Positions 1-9,076 of a stretch of 55,090 bases of DNA are shown here, one piece after another; within the stretch, counting starts at the first letter, position 1, and each line of letters begins with the position of its first letter. Under the pieces are notes generated by a model. That model did no database searches. It was not told the DNA's origin and worked only from the letters and a program-made list of their open reading frames with translations. Source of the DNA: Calothrix sp. NIES-4101 (GTDB taxonomy: Bacteria > Cyanobacteriota > Cyanobacteriia > Cyanobacteriales > Nostocaceae); the NCBI GenBank assembly GCA_004296455.1, contig AP018276.1, positions 1 through 55,090 on the forward strand, read 5' to 3'. The position numbers were made by a program, and so were the translations under genes.

Positions 1-237
1 GGTACTCCGATGGCTGCTGCCACCGCTTTTAATATTATTAGTCGTGCTGGCACTCTTGCTGGTTTAGCTTTATCGGTACATCCGCATATGTTACGTCATG
101 CCTGCGGGTTTTATTTGGCATCTCATGGTCATGACACTAGAGCTATTCAGGCTTATCTGGGACACAAGAATATTCAACATACTATTCGCTACACAGAATT
201 ATCGAGCGATCGCTTCCAAAATTTCTGGCTCGACTGA
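1..237 (+). CDS. Tyrosine recombinase, C-terminal part (continues from 54743-55090 across the window edge)
   Basis: This is the catalytic C-terminal half of a small tyrosine recombinase. It is open at the window start and ends at the TGA at 235-237. Visible active-site residues are the HxLRH box (HPHMLRHACG), the second histidine in YLGHKN and the nucleophile tyrosine in IRYTEL. The last 348 bases of the window are an open frame of exactly 116 codons that ends without a stop, carries the N-terminal box (HGLRVSELVALRW) and the beta-hairpin lysine (RLKHG), and continues in frame here. The joined protein is 194 residues, the size of FimB/FimE-type recombinases. It lies between the two terminal repeats of a Tn3-family element, so it is probably that element's cointegrate resolvase (TnpI-like role). 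Inversion or integration activity is an alternative. Confidence 0.9.
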   Translation, partial: GTPMAAATAFNIISRAGTLAGLALSVHPHMLRHACGFYLASHGHDTRAIQAYLGHKNIQHTIRYTELSSDRFQNFWLD

Positions 238-266
238 ACCTAAAATCAATGGTTTCAACCTGATTT

Positions 267-319
267 CTTAACAAAACTTTACAACGTGTCCCATTTTGCA
301 CGTATCTCGGCGGCCACCC
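267..319 (-). repeat. Tn3-family terminal inverted repeat, right end
   Basis: This 53-bp sequence is the reverse complement of 51904-51956 with one mismatch. The outer tip reads GGGTGGCCGCCGAGATACG and the inner end GTTAAG, as is typical of Tn3-family ends (GGG at the tip, TAAG inside). With the circular reading of the window it bounds an element of about 3.5 kb. Flanks are TACTC here and TTACT at the other end, so there is no exact 5-bp target duplication. Confidence 0.85.
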
Positions 320-398
320 TACTCAACCAATATATTGGTTACTCTACTAAAGCCTGGAATCCCCCCATCAACTGGGTTTCTCCAGAACGAATCGCACT

Positions 399-421
399 TG
401 CACATATCTCGGCGGATACCC
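399..421 (-). repeat. Second, partial Tn3-type terminal repeat
   Basis: This stretch matches the outer 23 bp of the terminal repeat at 297-319 in the same orientation, with three differences (core ATATCTCGGCGG versus GTATCTCGGCGG). It sits directly next to the point where IS982 transposase homology begins (about 418). This suggests that an older, related Tn3 element cut into the IS982 copy and was itself later deleted. Confidence 0.6.
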
Positions 422-819
422 TAGTTAGCGATCGCGGTGAAATTTTAAATGCTATCGTGACTCCTGGTAATATTGATGACCGCAAACCCATTCCTGATTT
501 ACTGAGCAAGCTTTTTGGAAAATTTTTTGCTGACCGAGGTTATGTCTCAAAAGAACTGGCTGACAAGCTTTTCAAAGAATTCGGGATTGAATTTTTTGCC
601 AAGCCCCGTCGTAATATGAAAAATCATCTGATGCGCCTTCATGACAAGCTTTTGTCACGTAAGCGTTCAATTATCGAGACAATTAACGACCAACTCAAAA
701 ATATTTCTCAAATCGAACATTCCAGACATCGAAGCCCTGTTAATTTCTGCGTTAATGTTCTGTGTGGATTAATCGCTTATTGCCACCAACCGAAGAAGCC
801 TAGCCTTCAGATGGACTGA
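418..819 (+). pseudogene. IS982-family transposase, C-terminal fragment
   Basis: The reading frame contains the typical C-terminal half of IS982-family transposases: a segment like [16 protein letters not shown], then [12 protein letters not shown] with a catalytic Asp, then [14 protein letters not shown] with the catalytic Glu, followed by a conserved HRSPVNF tail. The N-terminal half, about 150 residues with the first catalytic Asp, is missing. Homology starts abruptly beside a Tn3-type end, so the frame upstream (286-417) is not transposase. The fragment cannot be active by itself. Confidence 0.85.
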
Positions 820-853
820 GTTTTATCCAATCTGCTTAACCCGAACTCAGCTT

Positions 854-935
854 AATAATGATAATCGAACAAAGAGGGAAGGAGGCGAGCTACGCTCGCC
901 TCCTTCCCTCACTCCTACATGCGATTATCATTATT
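854..935. repeat. Nested perfect palindrome (MITE-like, possible terminator)
   Basis: Two perfect inverted repeats are nested. The outer 14-bp arms are AATAATGATAATCG (854-867) and its complement (922-935). The inner 17-bp arms at 874-890 and 894-910 enclose a 3-base loop. Between the IS982 remnant and the convergent 1494-residue gene it could end transcription from the right, but there is no clear U-tract. The double-palindrome form looks more like a small folded mobile element. Confidence 0.7.
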
Positions 936-983
936 GTTAAATTATTTTGAGTATTTTAACTGATTGACAAAATGCGCTTTATC

Positions 984-3900
984 TTAACCTATCACGGATG
1001 CCGTAACAGTAGAGCGAGAGATAGGCAACACCAGTGTCAGTCCTTTTTGTTTCAGCCAGCCGCTGGTCAATGACGGTGTTTGTGGATTCAAGAAACTGAC
1101 CGTGTATTGCACTTCGTAATTGTCCGCGACTGCCACGTCCCAATTGGCATTAAAGGAATACGGCGCGGTCGAAGTGAAGATGTGCGGTGTTCCCACATTC
1201 ACACCGTTGTAGCGCACCGTCACTGTCACGCGCGACACGGTCTTAACGAAATCGGCATCTACGCAAACGTTCACCTGAAACTTCCGTTGCGCCGTTAATT
1301 GTGTATAGAAGCGTGAATCCGCGAAGGGATTCTGATAGCCAAGCGACACCAGCGACGGTAACTCGGACTTTGGCGTGGCGAACCAGTTGATGTTCTCTTG
1401 CAGGTAGTAAGTCTCATCCAGGTTTTGTACGACGTTGACCTGGAAGTTGCCGATGTTTTCTGGAGGCGTTTGTTGAAGCTGTTTGACGATGGCCTGCATG
1501 ACCATGAATTGCCCTGTTTGCTCGGCCCAGGCATACGCCGCATCCAGCATGGCTTGCGTAATGCCTGCACCAGGTTGTGACGGTGTGAGCGTAATCGTGA
1601 GGCTCTGTGAATCTATTAACGATTCCGACACTGCCACAACGACGAGTTTCTCGTTGGCCCAGACGCTACTCAACATGTTGTATACGTCTTCCAGCACTTT
1701 CGCGAGGTCTTCCACGCCGGTGATTAAGCCTTCCGAAACCCATTCCAGCCAATTTTCCGCTAACCGCAAGAATTCCCAAATCAAGTTCTTCACTTCGTCA
1801 TAGATGATGCCTGGCAGATCGGTCAGTCGTTGTGTCGTCACGTCAAGATCGAAGCCGAGAATTGTGAAATGCGTACTGCCAATCGTAAAGCTCGTATCCG
1901 CGATCTTGAAGAATAAGCCGTTCGCGTTGGCACCAAAGGTCAAGCCAGCGCTGATGTCGAGATTGATGGATAAAGTGCCTAGATCGGTGTGAAAAAGCTC
2001 GAACTTGGGATTGTTGATGTGTACGTCAGCCGCGATCTCGAAGCTGAATTCGGTAGTCTGGTTCAGCGCCGTGTTGACCGACATATCTGCACCGAGTGAA
2101 GCGTCGCCGATGCTCGCTTTGAAATCGATTAGCACTCCAGCGGACGAGACATTGACGGTTGTCGCCACTGTGAGGCCGAGCAGGATGATTTTGCCATCAA
2201 GATAAAAATGCGGTGGCAACGTTACTAATATACCTGTCTGCAGATCGGTACGCTGCACAGTGTATGTAGACATACTGAATTGCGGACCACGGGTCATGTC
2301 TTTGTTGCCGATAATTTCCAGGTAATCCTTGATGAGGATGATCGGATCAACCAGTAATAAATCCGCCGCGAAACCTTTGTTGGGAATGATGTCTAACTCG
2401 GCTCTCAAATGCACCATGAAGAAATCGAACTGACCGACGAGCTTGACGCCTGCGTTGAAAGTCAGTCCGGCATCTTTCGGCCCCAACGTCACGCTGCCGC
2501 CATCGGGCGGCATGCAGTAATAAAATTGTGGTTCGAGCGAGACGTTGATGCTGCTGTCGGTTTGCGTCTTTAGTTCGTAATGCACAATTACGCCGTTGCC
2601 CGCTCCGTTGCTGCCGGACAAATCGGTGAGATACCAAACGCCGGGATGGTCGAGATCGGTCTTGCCTACGATCAGCAAAGCGCTTTGCTGCGTGAAGTTA
2701 TAGGAACTGTTTGGTACGGCTTGATTGAAAGCTGAAGTAATAGCGCTGAAATCGCTGTCGTCGAGTGAGGTCGCCACCGAAGCTGGCAGAGGGAATGAAC
2801 CTGTGCCTTGCACACCAACCTGCGCCAGTAGATCATCCAACCATTGCGGAGGCTGATCGCCGTCGGTGACTTCGCCGACGATGGTGTCGGCGATCTTCTT
2901 GAGCGTGATGTCGCTGATCGAACCGGCAAACAGGCTCTTCGACGAATTGCCCGAATCAAAGAAGAAGGCGATGGAACTATCAAAGGTCGTGTGGTAAAGG
3001 CTTAAATCAATTTGCGCCGCAAAGCCGAGGCTGGGAATACCTTCAAAATCTGTCCCGACAACGAGCACGAGGTTTGACAACGTGATTGGTCCGAAAGTCA
3101 CCTTTCCTTTCATCAAAGCCGACAGGAAAGCCGCATTCTCTGTCAGTTCAAATTGGATGCCCCCTTGTAGGAGAGAACGCTTCCCACTGCCATCGGTGAT
3201 TTGAGTTGAGATGCTACCTTCGAGATAGAAGCTCGGTTCGCCTGCTTCCATCTTCGCGCCAAGGAATCCTTGGATCGTTGTCGTGTCGTTGATCTTGCCT
3301 TTCACACTCGCTTGCACGTAGGCATCTTTTGTTGGGTCGAGTCCGATGAATACCAACAATTGAAACATCAGATCGGCGTCAAGGTTGAACATTTTGGGCA
3401 CAAGCGCGAGATTGGGCTGCGACTCGATGTTCAATTTCATGCTGCCGTAAAAATAAAAGCCGCCCTTCACCTGTCCCGACCACGTCGGCAACGCAATGTT
3501 ATTGCCCGAACCACCCTGGAAGTCTATCTTCGGCGGAAATTGAAAGCCGTTGTTTAACGTGGCCGAAGTGAACACAAACAACAATTCGTTCACTTTGAAC
3601 ATAGTGTCCATGCCGTCGAGCATTTTCAGGCTGTCAAAAGCGGCGATCTTCGGCGAATGCAGTGCGAGGGCTCCGGCAAAAACCCAACCGCTTTCCTGTT
3701 TTAGCACTTGCACGATGACATCGCCGAACGAAGGCTGTGCGAGTAGGGCGAACGTATATGTTGCCGACGCAGCCGTGCCTTGCCGCTCGATGAAGAGACT
3801 GGTTTGTGGGAATTGGATGACGGGCATCCAACTTGGCAACTGCCATTGGGTGTCGAGCAAGCCGTCGGCAATTTGGGCGATGTCTATGTCGAATTCGGGA

Positions 3901-5468
3901 ATGACGGCGGTGATCTTGAAATTGCCCGGTGTTTGATAGACAAAATCAGTTTGGATGGAAAAGATGCGAATGCCGCCGACCAAGCCGCCGCCAGGATTGC
4001 CGTTGTTGCTATCGTTCTCGACGTGCAAGTTTGCATAAAACACTTCAAAGACTGTCTTGCCACCAAACTGAAAAGTCAGCGGATGGCTCTTATCCAGACC
4101 TGCATAAAAAGCGTAATGGTTTTTCGGCTGCTGGAATCTGAAATCCACGCCAAGTTGGCTGAACGTCATGTCAGGCAGGCTGTTACCAGCGAGCAAGTAT
4201 TTGTTGACAAGGTCGCCAACGGGAATCGTCAAGATCGAACCTGGCGCAAGTCCGGCTTGCAGTGCATATATGCCAGATTGGTTGACAGTAAAGGTCGCGG
4301 AGCCTCTGAGCACCAGGTCAATCGTCTGGCTGGCCGTAGGAAAGGCCAATTGCCCACCGACCGAGACAAAAATAGATCGCGTGTTCTTTTCAAAGGGGTT
4401 CTGTACACTGGCAAAAAACGCCACTTCTGAAACCGTGGCAAAATCACCCAGAGACCATCTCGGACTGCCCGCTGGCATACCGATTTCAAGCGACACGATG
4501 GCCGGCTTCAATGTGCTCACGCCAATGCCGAGCGTGATTCTTTTCAGATACAAATTGCTGCTGTTTTGGTATTGGTTGGGCAGCGAACTGTAAAGGTCGT
4601 TTCCTCCGATGAGCTTCTGGAAGTCGGCGGCAAATTGTGTGGGCGTTGGCAATGCGACGTTTTTGAATTCGCCGGTCAGGGTCAAGATGCCCAGCGGTTC
4701 GGGTGTCAGCACGGTGTAAAGATTTAGCCCTTGATTCGTGCCGAAATTAAATTTGGTTTCCAGTAGCAATCCGACTTCATTGGTCGTTTCGTCCAGGCGG
4801 CAAACCAGTTGAATTCTGAGGTAATTTGAGAGGATAGGGAAATACTGATCGAGCTTGTTTTGCAGTCCGAGCGCCAAGGTCATATAGGGCACACCTTCGT
4901 AAAGGTTCAGTGAGCCAACCAACGTAGTGTTAACAAATTTGCCAATAACCTGCATCAGATGTCCAAAGGTTTGGCTGGTTGGAGAGGGCGCTACGATGCC
5001 ATAAAAATTCATGCCCGTGGCGAACGTACCATTTTCGAGGGTGCGATCAGTAAAGACGGATGAAGCAAACACGTATTTCGGTACTGTGCCTGAAACAATG
5101 GCTACATCGTCAAAGATCGTTCCCTGCAACATATCAAAAGCCGTGGTGAACTTCCAACCCCCAGGCAAATCGAGCTTGATGAGTAATTGCGCATTCCCGC
5201 TGGTATCCAGAAAGAAGACCATCATTAGCGGCGCATTCGTTTGTTGAAAGAAGCTGGCGCAAGTGCCTGAAACCGTGATGGTCTGATGCTGGCTATCAAG
5301 TTGCGGCGGAGCGGCGACTCCGGTCAGGTTCCAACTTTGCGTGGCAATGACGTTGGCGAGCAGATCATTGATCGCCGTCGAGTTATAAAAGACGGGATCG
5401 AAACTGAAGGTTTGCATTACCGCGTTGAACTGGTTAGTGACGGTGGTTTGCAGTATTGCGATGTCCAT
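984..5468 (-). CDS. Giant beta-rich protein of unknown family (1494 aa), last gene of the unusual operon
   Basis: I do not recognise the family. The protein has no signal peptide or convincing membrane span. From about residue 30 to 1240 it is dominated by alternating polar/hydrophobic strands rich in G, T, S, F and L, often in beta-hairpin-like pairs, which suggests a long beta-groove or stacked-sandwich architecture. A short helical stretch follows (about 1245-1330). The last 90 residues form a sandwich (TVTVRYNG, YSFNANWDV, YEVQYTVSF) that resembles part of the 775-residue protein at 10152-12479. The start is supported by AGGAG six bases upstream. It is the last of seven same-strand genes. 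Base use is richer in G+C than the replicon backbone. A structural, carrier or adhesive role is possible, but none can be assigned. Confidence 0.9.
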   Translation of the reverse strand: MDIAILQTTVTNQFNAVMQTFSFDPVFYNSTAINDLLANVIATQSWNLTGVAAPPQLDSQHQTITVSGTCASFFQQTNAPLMMVFFLDTSGNAQLLIKLDLPGGWKFTTAFDMLQGTIFDDVAIVSGTVPKYVFASSVFTDRTLENGTFATGMNFYGIVAPSPTSQTFGHLMQVIGKFVNTTLVGSLNLYEGVPYMTLALGLQNKLDQYFPILSNYLRIQLVCRLDETTNEVGLLLETKFNFGTNQGLNLYTVLTPEPLGILTLTGEFKNVALPTPTQFAADFQKLIGGNDLYSSLPNQYQNSSNLYLKRITLGIGVSTLKPAIVSLEIGMPAGSPRWSLGDFATVSEVAFFASVQNPFEKNTRSIFVSVGGQLAFPTASQTIDLVLRGSATFTVNQSGIYALQAGLAPGSILTIPVGDLVNKYLLAGNSLPDMTFSQLGVDFRFQQPKNHYAFYAGLDKSHPLTFQFGGKTVFEVFYANLHVENDSNNGNPGGGLVGGIRIFSIQTDFVYQTPGNFKITAVIPEFDIDIAQIADGLLDTQWQLPSWMPVIQFPQTSLFIERQGTAASATYTFALLAQPSFGDVIVQVLKQESGWVFAGALALHSPKIAAFDSLKMLDGMDTMFKVNELLFVFTSATLNNGFQFPPKIDFQGGSGNNIALPTWSGQVKGGFYFYGSMKLNIESQPNLALVPKMFNLDADLMFQLLVFIGLDPTKDAYVQASVKGKINDTTTIQGFLGAKMEAGEPSFYLEGSISTQITDGSGKRSLLQGGIQFELTENAAFLSALMKGKVTFGPITLSNLVLVVGTDFEGIPSLGFAAQIDLSLYHTTFDSSIAFFFDSGNSSKSLFAGSISDITLKKIADTIVGEVTDGDQPPQWLDDLLAQVGVQGTGSFPLPASVATSLDDSDFSAITSAFNQAVPNSSYNFTQQSALLIVGKTDLDHPGVWYLTDLSGSNGAGNGVIVHYELKTQTDSSINVSLEPQFYYCMPPDGGSVTLGPKDAGLTFNAGVKLVGQFDFFMVHLRAELDIIPNKGFAADLLLVDPIILIKDYLEIIGNKDMTRGPQFSMSTYTVQRTDLQTGILVTLPPHFYLDGKIILLGLTVATTVNVSSAGVLIDFKASIGDASLGADMSVNTALNQTTEFSFEIAADVHINNPKFELFHTDLGTLSINLDISAGLTFGANANGLFFKIADTSFTIGSTHFTILGFDLDVTTQRLTDLPGIIYDEVKNLIWEFLRLAENWLEWVSEGLITGVEDLAKVLEDVYNMLSSVWANEKLVVVAVSESLIDSQSLTITLTPSQPGAGITQAMLDAAYAWAEQTGQFMVMQAIVKQLQQTPPENIGNFQVNVVQNLDETYYLQENINWFATPKSELPSLVSLGYQNPFADSRFYTQLTAQRKFQVNVCVDADFVKTVSRVTVTVRYNGVNVGTPHIFTSTAPYSFNANWDVAVADNYEVQYTVSFLNPQTPSLTSGWLKQKGLTLVLPISRSTVTASVIG

Positions 5469-5531
5469 CTGTCGCTCCTGTTAAAATAATCCGTAAGTCC
5501 TGATAGTGAAGAAAGCCATTGAAGCCAGTGT

Positions 5532-6572
5532 TTAGTAATTGATGGTAATTGCGACAGGCAGATAACCACTCACGCAATAACGGTAAACGAGGAAAGCATC
5601 GCCTAGCAACACATAACTGCCGTCTGGATCCGCACTGACGCTATTCTGACCAAACACGTGCGCTTCGATGGCTGCCAGCGCCGCACCGAGAGGGGCCTTT
5701 GTCCAACGCTCCGTCTCATCAATTGCGCCTAAGGTATTTAGAAAGACATTCACTAACCTGGCATCGGTGTAAATAATGCCGTTGATCGTACCGTTGCGTC
5801 TGAAGAAGATGTTATCGGCGGTTTGGGCAAGCGCATTCTCCATGGCAAGCCCGACGGCAGAACCGGAGGCGAGTTGATTGGGCTGATTGTTCATGGTTTG
5901 AGTGTATTTCCCGTTCGCACCAGCAAGCGTGGCAAAAGCCTTCGCGCCATTCGAGCCATTGACTGTAACATTGTCGTTGGCAGGTACATTGAACGTCCCC
6001 ATCAATAGACAACCATGCCCTTGGTCAAAGGCCGCAACCTCCGCGAGGCTTTTACAGGCAAGTTCGACAGCTATGCCTTCGGCAAGCGCCCAGTCAGGCG
6101 CATGAAAGACCGCTATCGGCAAAAATTTTTGCGTTCCCACGAGTTGAAAGTAGCCTAGATAGGGTGGCAAATCCGCTGCCGCAGTTCGCAGACGTGGAAA
6201 GCCGTAAAATTTGCCTAGACCGTCTGGTAACGGATAATCGTATTGGAATCTATCTGTCAGGTGGGTCGTTGCCGGTTGAAACTTGAGGCTGTTCCAGACA
6301 AAGCAATATTGCTCATTCCAACCCAGTCCCAAAGCCGGGCTGGTTTGGTCTTGCCACTTGTTGTCAGTCTTCTCGCGATTGTTCAACTCATAGGAAAGTA
6401 TGCCGGCCAAACTCTCGCCGCGCCCAGCGAAGATGCCTGATAGTCCAATCAGATCAATCCTATACAGTTGCATTACCGAAGCAATGAATTGAATCAGCCT
6501 AACACCAACTGTCGAAGCACGGTCTTCATTCAGCTTTTCCAGGTTCCAAGCCATGACGTTTGCCTGCGGCAT
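5532..6572 (-). CDS. EEP (DNase I-fold)-like protein with degenerate active site
   Basis: Its 346 residues follow the endonuclease/exonuclease/phosphatase order but key residues are changed. The N-terminal Asn is present (MAWNLEKL). The usual metal-binding Glu (LQE) is replaced (IGLSGIF). A histidine is kept in VFHAPDW. The GDFN box reads GTFN, losing the Asp, and there is no C-terminal SDH. This suggests a catalytically dead paralogue that may bind DNA, phosphoester lipid or the active partner encoded just upstream (6603-7532). The ATG at 6572 is chosen over a TTG two codons earlier because AAGGAG lies six bases before it. Spacing to the next gene is 63 bp. Confidence 0.8.
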   Translation of the reverse strand: MPQANVMAWNLEKLNEDRASTVGVRLIQFIASVMQLYRIDLIGLSGIFAGRGESLAGILSYELNNREKTDNKWQDQTSPALGLGWNEQYCFVWNSLKFQPATTHLTDRFQYDYPLPDGLGKFYGFPRLRTAAADLPPYLGYFQLVGTQKFLPIAVFHAPDWALAEGIAVELACKSLAEVAAFDQGHGCLLMGTFNVPANDNVTVNGSNGAKAFATLAGANGKYTQTMNNQPNQLASGSAVGLAMENALAQTADNIFFRRNGTINGIIYTDARLVNVFLNTLGAIDETERWTKAPLGAALAAIEAHVFGQNSVSADPDGSYVLLGDAFLVYRYCVSGYLPVAITINY

Positions 6573-6602
6573 GTTCAACTCCTTTTTGTAGCGTGTGGCG
6601 GT

Positions 6603-7532
6603 TTAGATGATTTGCAGCATCGTGGCGGCGTGATCGGACATTAAACCTGCATTGCCTGCCGCCACTGCACCGGGCCCCGAATCGAGAGTCAAGGAACTGG
6701 CAGTGGGTAAGGGAACGATATATCCACCAGCCGGAACAGCGCCAGCGTTAACGCTGGAGTACCAGTAATCGTACATACTGCCGCTATAGGTGGTGCCTAC
6801 GCCTGCTGCGCCTGGTGGGTAGCCTGGTGGACCGGCCAAATATCCTGTAAAACCGCCCCGAGGGCTGATCGGAGCCACATTGAAATCACCACCTATATAT
6901 CGAGCTACAATGCCTCCGACTCCGGCTAATCCACTGGCAGGTTGGCCCATCATATTCATCATGTTGCCGAGTTGTGCCGCCACCGTTATACGTTGCGCTA
7001 TAAAATTGTATAAGTTGTGGAGAAACCCCACCGCGATGTTGCCAATTCCGCCTGGTACAGTAACCACGACGTAAACCAGACCACGATAGTCCGCTGACAT
7101 TCCCATGGGATAGCCCAAACCATTGAGAGCGGCAGCCGTCGCCGCGCGTTGATGGAAAAGAACAACTCCACCATGTCCCGCGCCGAACAAGATGCGTCCG
7201 ACCGTAAGCAACCCATAACCGGCAGACCGTCCGATAAAAATGAACTCAGACCCATGTGCCAAAGCCGTTATTCCACAGGCGACATTTCCCACAGCAACAA
7301 TTCCCAAGCGAGTGCAAGAGTTGACTAAAGTCCCTTGTGACACACCGTTATTGGTGATCTCAGTAAAGCCCGCCACTGCTACCGGACCAACCCCAACACC
7401 CAGACCGTTCGCAATATTGGCAAAGGCTCCTCCGTTGACCAGCGTTTGGTTATAGGCATTTCTTCGCAGGGTGGCGACAGGACCAGCTCCACCGCCAAAG
7501 TGCCGCATGTTTTGATGAAATAAGATAGGCAT
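6603..7532 (-). CDS. EEP (endonuclease/exonuclease/phosphatase)-like protein, catalytic motifs intact
   Basis: The 309-residue protein shows all signature positions of the EEP/DNase I fold in order: N in FHQNMRH, E in VAGFTEI, H in GFLHNLY, the GGDFN box (DxN), an Asp before the last strands (YDYW), and the terminal MSDHAA. Glycine-rich loops make it more divergent than ordinary members. Such enzymes cleave phosphodiester or phosphomonoester bonds in DNA, RNA, inositol phosphates or sphingomyelin; the substrate cannot be read from sequence. No signal peptide is visible, so it probably starts in the cytoplasm. The ATG at 7532 follows GGAG by nine bases; a GTG two codons earlier is possible. 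Its downstream neighbour is a degenerate relative. Confidence 0.75.
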   Translation of the reverse strand: MPILFHQNMRHFGGGAGPVATLRRNAYNQTLVNGGAFANIANGLGVGVGPVAVAGFTEITNNGVSQGTLVNSCTRLGIVAVGNVACGITALAHGSEFIFIGRSAGYGLLTVGRILFGAGHGGVVLFHQRAATAAALNGLGYPMGMSADYRGLVYVVVTVPGGIGNIAVGFLHNLYNFIAQRITVAAQLGNMMNMMGQPASGLAGVGGIVARYIGGDFNVAPISPRGGFTGYLAGPPGYPPGAAGVGTTYSGSMYDYWYSSVNAGAVPAGGYIVPLPTASSLTLDSGPGAVAAGNAGLMSDHAATMLQII

Positions 7533-7583
7533 ACACACTCGCTCCGAAATCAGAAACTGATAATGAATCCTACCAACTGAAGT

Positions 7584-8213
7584 TCACGAACGCACCCATT
7601 TGTAAGTGCGCTGATAGTTAAATGCTGCTTGCGAATCGAACTGCACACGCGCCGTGATCGTACCCAGCCGCGCCAACGCAGTGAGTTGGTAAGAGACCTG
7701 AACGCTGCCCGCATTTGTCGCACCGCTGAAGTAGGCTTTGAAAAAATTCACTTCGCTTTGAGTCAGGCTGCTCAGGTTGAAGGCGGCGGTTTGATTGCCG
7801 CTTAACGACGGCGTAGTCGCCACGGTACGGCTGAACATACCGCCTGCGTCGGCGTAATTGAGAAAGGCCTGATTGGGATCAACACCATCTTTCGTAATGT
7901 CGAGAAAATTTATCGCCTGGTAATTTGGCTCGGCGACGCCCTTTTGTTGCAGCGCGCTGCCGACAGCCTGAATCACCGCGTCCGGCACAGTGAGCATCGT
8001 CGCCAATTGGCATTGCGCGGAAAGGAATTCGCCGTTGCCGTCTACCCATTCCGTCAGATGGAATTGCGCCACGCCGTTTTGCGGTATCGAGAAAACCGGT
8101 CGCGGCACGATGTAATAAACACTTGGGGCGTCATTGTCTTGAAAATACGTCCACAACACGCCTGTGTTGTCGGTGTAAGTGGCCTGCATAGCTAGGTTGA
8201 TCGTTCCTACCAT
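7584..8213 (-). CDS. Small beta-rich protein, paralogue of the N-terminal domain of the 775-aa operon protein
   Basis: The 209-residue protein resembles residues 1-185 of the first operon protein (10152-12479). Shared features are a Tyr-Tyr-Ile or Phe-Tyr-Ile strand followed by PRPV or PQPV, a strand of the type CQLATMLTVPD or CTLQVQLGVPD, and a paired segment with NQTAAFNL or NNTAIFQL ending in FDSQAAFNYQ or FDSAIALNYE. The function is unknown; it may form a complex with its larger paralogue. The ATG at 8213 is chosen over an upstream in-frame ATG at 8279 because GAGAGG precedes it closely and it leaves an 11-bp gap instead of overlapping the previous gene. Confidence 0.8.
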   Translation of the reverse strand: MVGTINLAMQATYTDNTGVLWTYFQDNDAPSVYYIVPRPVFSIPQNGVAQFHLTEWVDGNGEFLSAQCQLATMLTVPDAVIQAVGSALQQKGVAEPNYQAINFLDITKDGVDPNQAFLNYADAGGMFSRTVATTPSLSGNQTAAFNLSSLTQSEVNFFKAYFSGATNAGSVQVSYQLTALARLGTITARVQFDSQAAFNYQRTYKWVRS

Positions 8214-8224
8214 ATTTGATCCTC

Positions 8225-9073
8225 TCAATTCGCTTGATGGCGTAAGCGCCGCGCCAGCGTGATCACTTCCGCTGTCCACACGATGTTTCCCACCGCGTCA
8301 GAGCACAGCGGGACGGTTGAAAACAGGGATTCCTGCACCTGCTGCAAGCTGCCAATTGCTTCGCGCGCAGGTAGCAACTCGCACGCTCCAACCTGCACGG
8401 CGTGGTCGAGCGCGTAAAACCATTCGACGGGATGCGGGTAATAAGGGGTGAAGGCGCGTAACCGCGAGGGTTGTGCGACGGTCATTTGTGCCGCCGCATT
8501 GATCATCACGCAGGCCGCCGTGTAGCTTTCGTGCGCAGCCAAACCAGCCACTGCCAACAAAGCAACTACGTTCGTATTCACACAGCAATCAATCGGATTT
8601 TCGCGGCAAGCAGTGCTAAACCAAGTCAGAAAGACACCTTCGGGCTGCCATACCGCCTTACGGTGGTGGCGCAAATCGCCGATCGCGCGGTAGCGAAACA
8701 GATATTGTTCGATGATGCGTGTGAGGACTTCGGCAGGCCAATGCCCGGCGCGGACTAACTCCAATGCGATGACCGAGGTATCATCTGCGTCGGCATAAAG
8801 CGCCTGCTGCATCCAAAACGGATGTGACCGCAGTGGATAAAACGCAAACGAATAGGGATGGCTCGGATATTGGCTGCGCAGCAGAAACGCGCTGGCCTTG
8901 CGCCGTAACTCTTTCAACGTCGGGCATTCAGGCAACGTGGCGGTTTCGCGCAACACTAGGCCGGTGACAAAACAATTGCGGTCTTCGACTTCGCCGATCG
9001 GCAGACGCACGGAGGAAAGAAAGGCTCCGCCGGGCGAAAGCTTTTTGCCGATGGCGGCTACGGCTTCATGCAT
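8225..9073 (-). CDS. Alpha/alpha-toroid protein, terpene-cyclase/prenyltransferase-like
   Basis: The 282-residue, helix-rich protein contains YADADDTSVIALE, which looks like the DxDD motif region of class II terpene cyclases (squalene-hopene cyclase type). It also has two segments typical of toroid proteins, DRNCFVTGLVL near residue 32 and NPIDCCVNTNVVALL near 160. At this length it is one barrel, not the two of a full cyclase, so either a minimal cyclase-like enzyme or a non-catalytic toroid is possible. GAGGTG precedes the ATG closely. The previous gene ends 3 bp upstream, which indicates tight co-expression. Confidence 0.65.
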   Translation of the reverse strand: MHEAVAAIGKKLSPGGAFLSSVRLPIGEVEDRNCFVTGLVLRETATLPECPTLKELRRKASAFLLRSQYPSHPYSFAFYPLRSHPFWMQQALYADADDTSVIALELVRAGHWPAEVLTRIIEQYLFRYRAIGDLRHHRKAVWQPEGVFLTWFSTACRENPIDCCVNTNVVALLAVAGLAAHESYTAACVMINAAAQMTVAQPSRLRAFTPYYPHPVEWFYALDHAVQVGACELLPAREAIGSLQQVQESLFSTVPLCSDAVGNIVWTAEVITLARRLRHQAN

Positions 9074-9076
9074 ACG

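Noticed and set aside
286-417. 5' part of the IS982 frame as coding sequence
   Set aside because: It is made of Tn3-type terminal repeat sequence and unrelated DNA; transposase homology starts only near 418.
3780-4430. Open frame of 216 codons on the plus strand
   Set aside because: It lies opposite the 1494-residue gene, has no family resemblance, and is a mirror of its GC-rich codon use.
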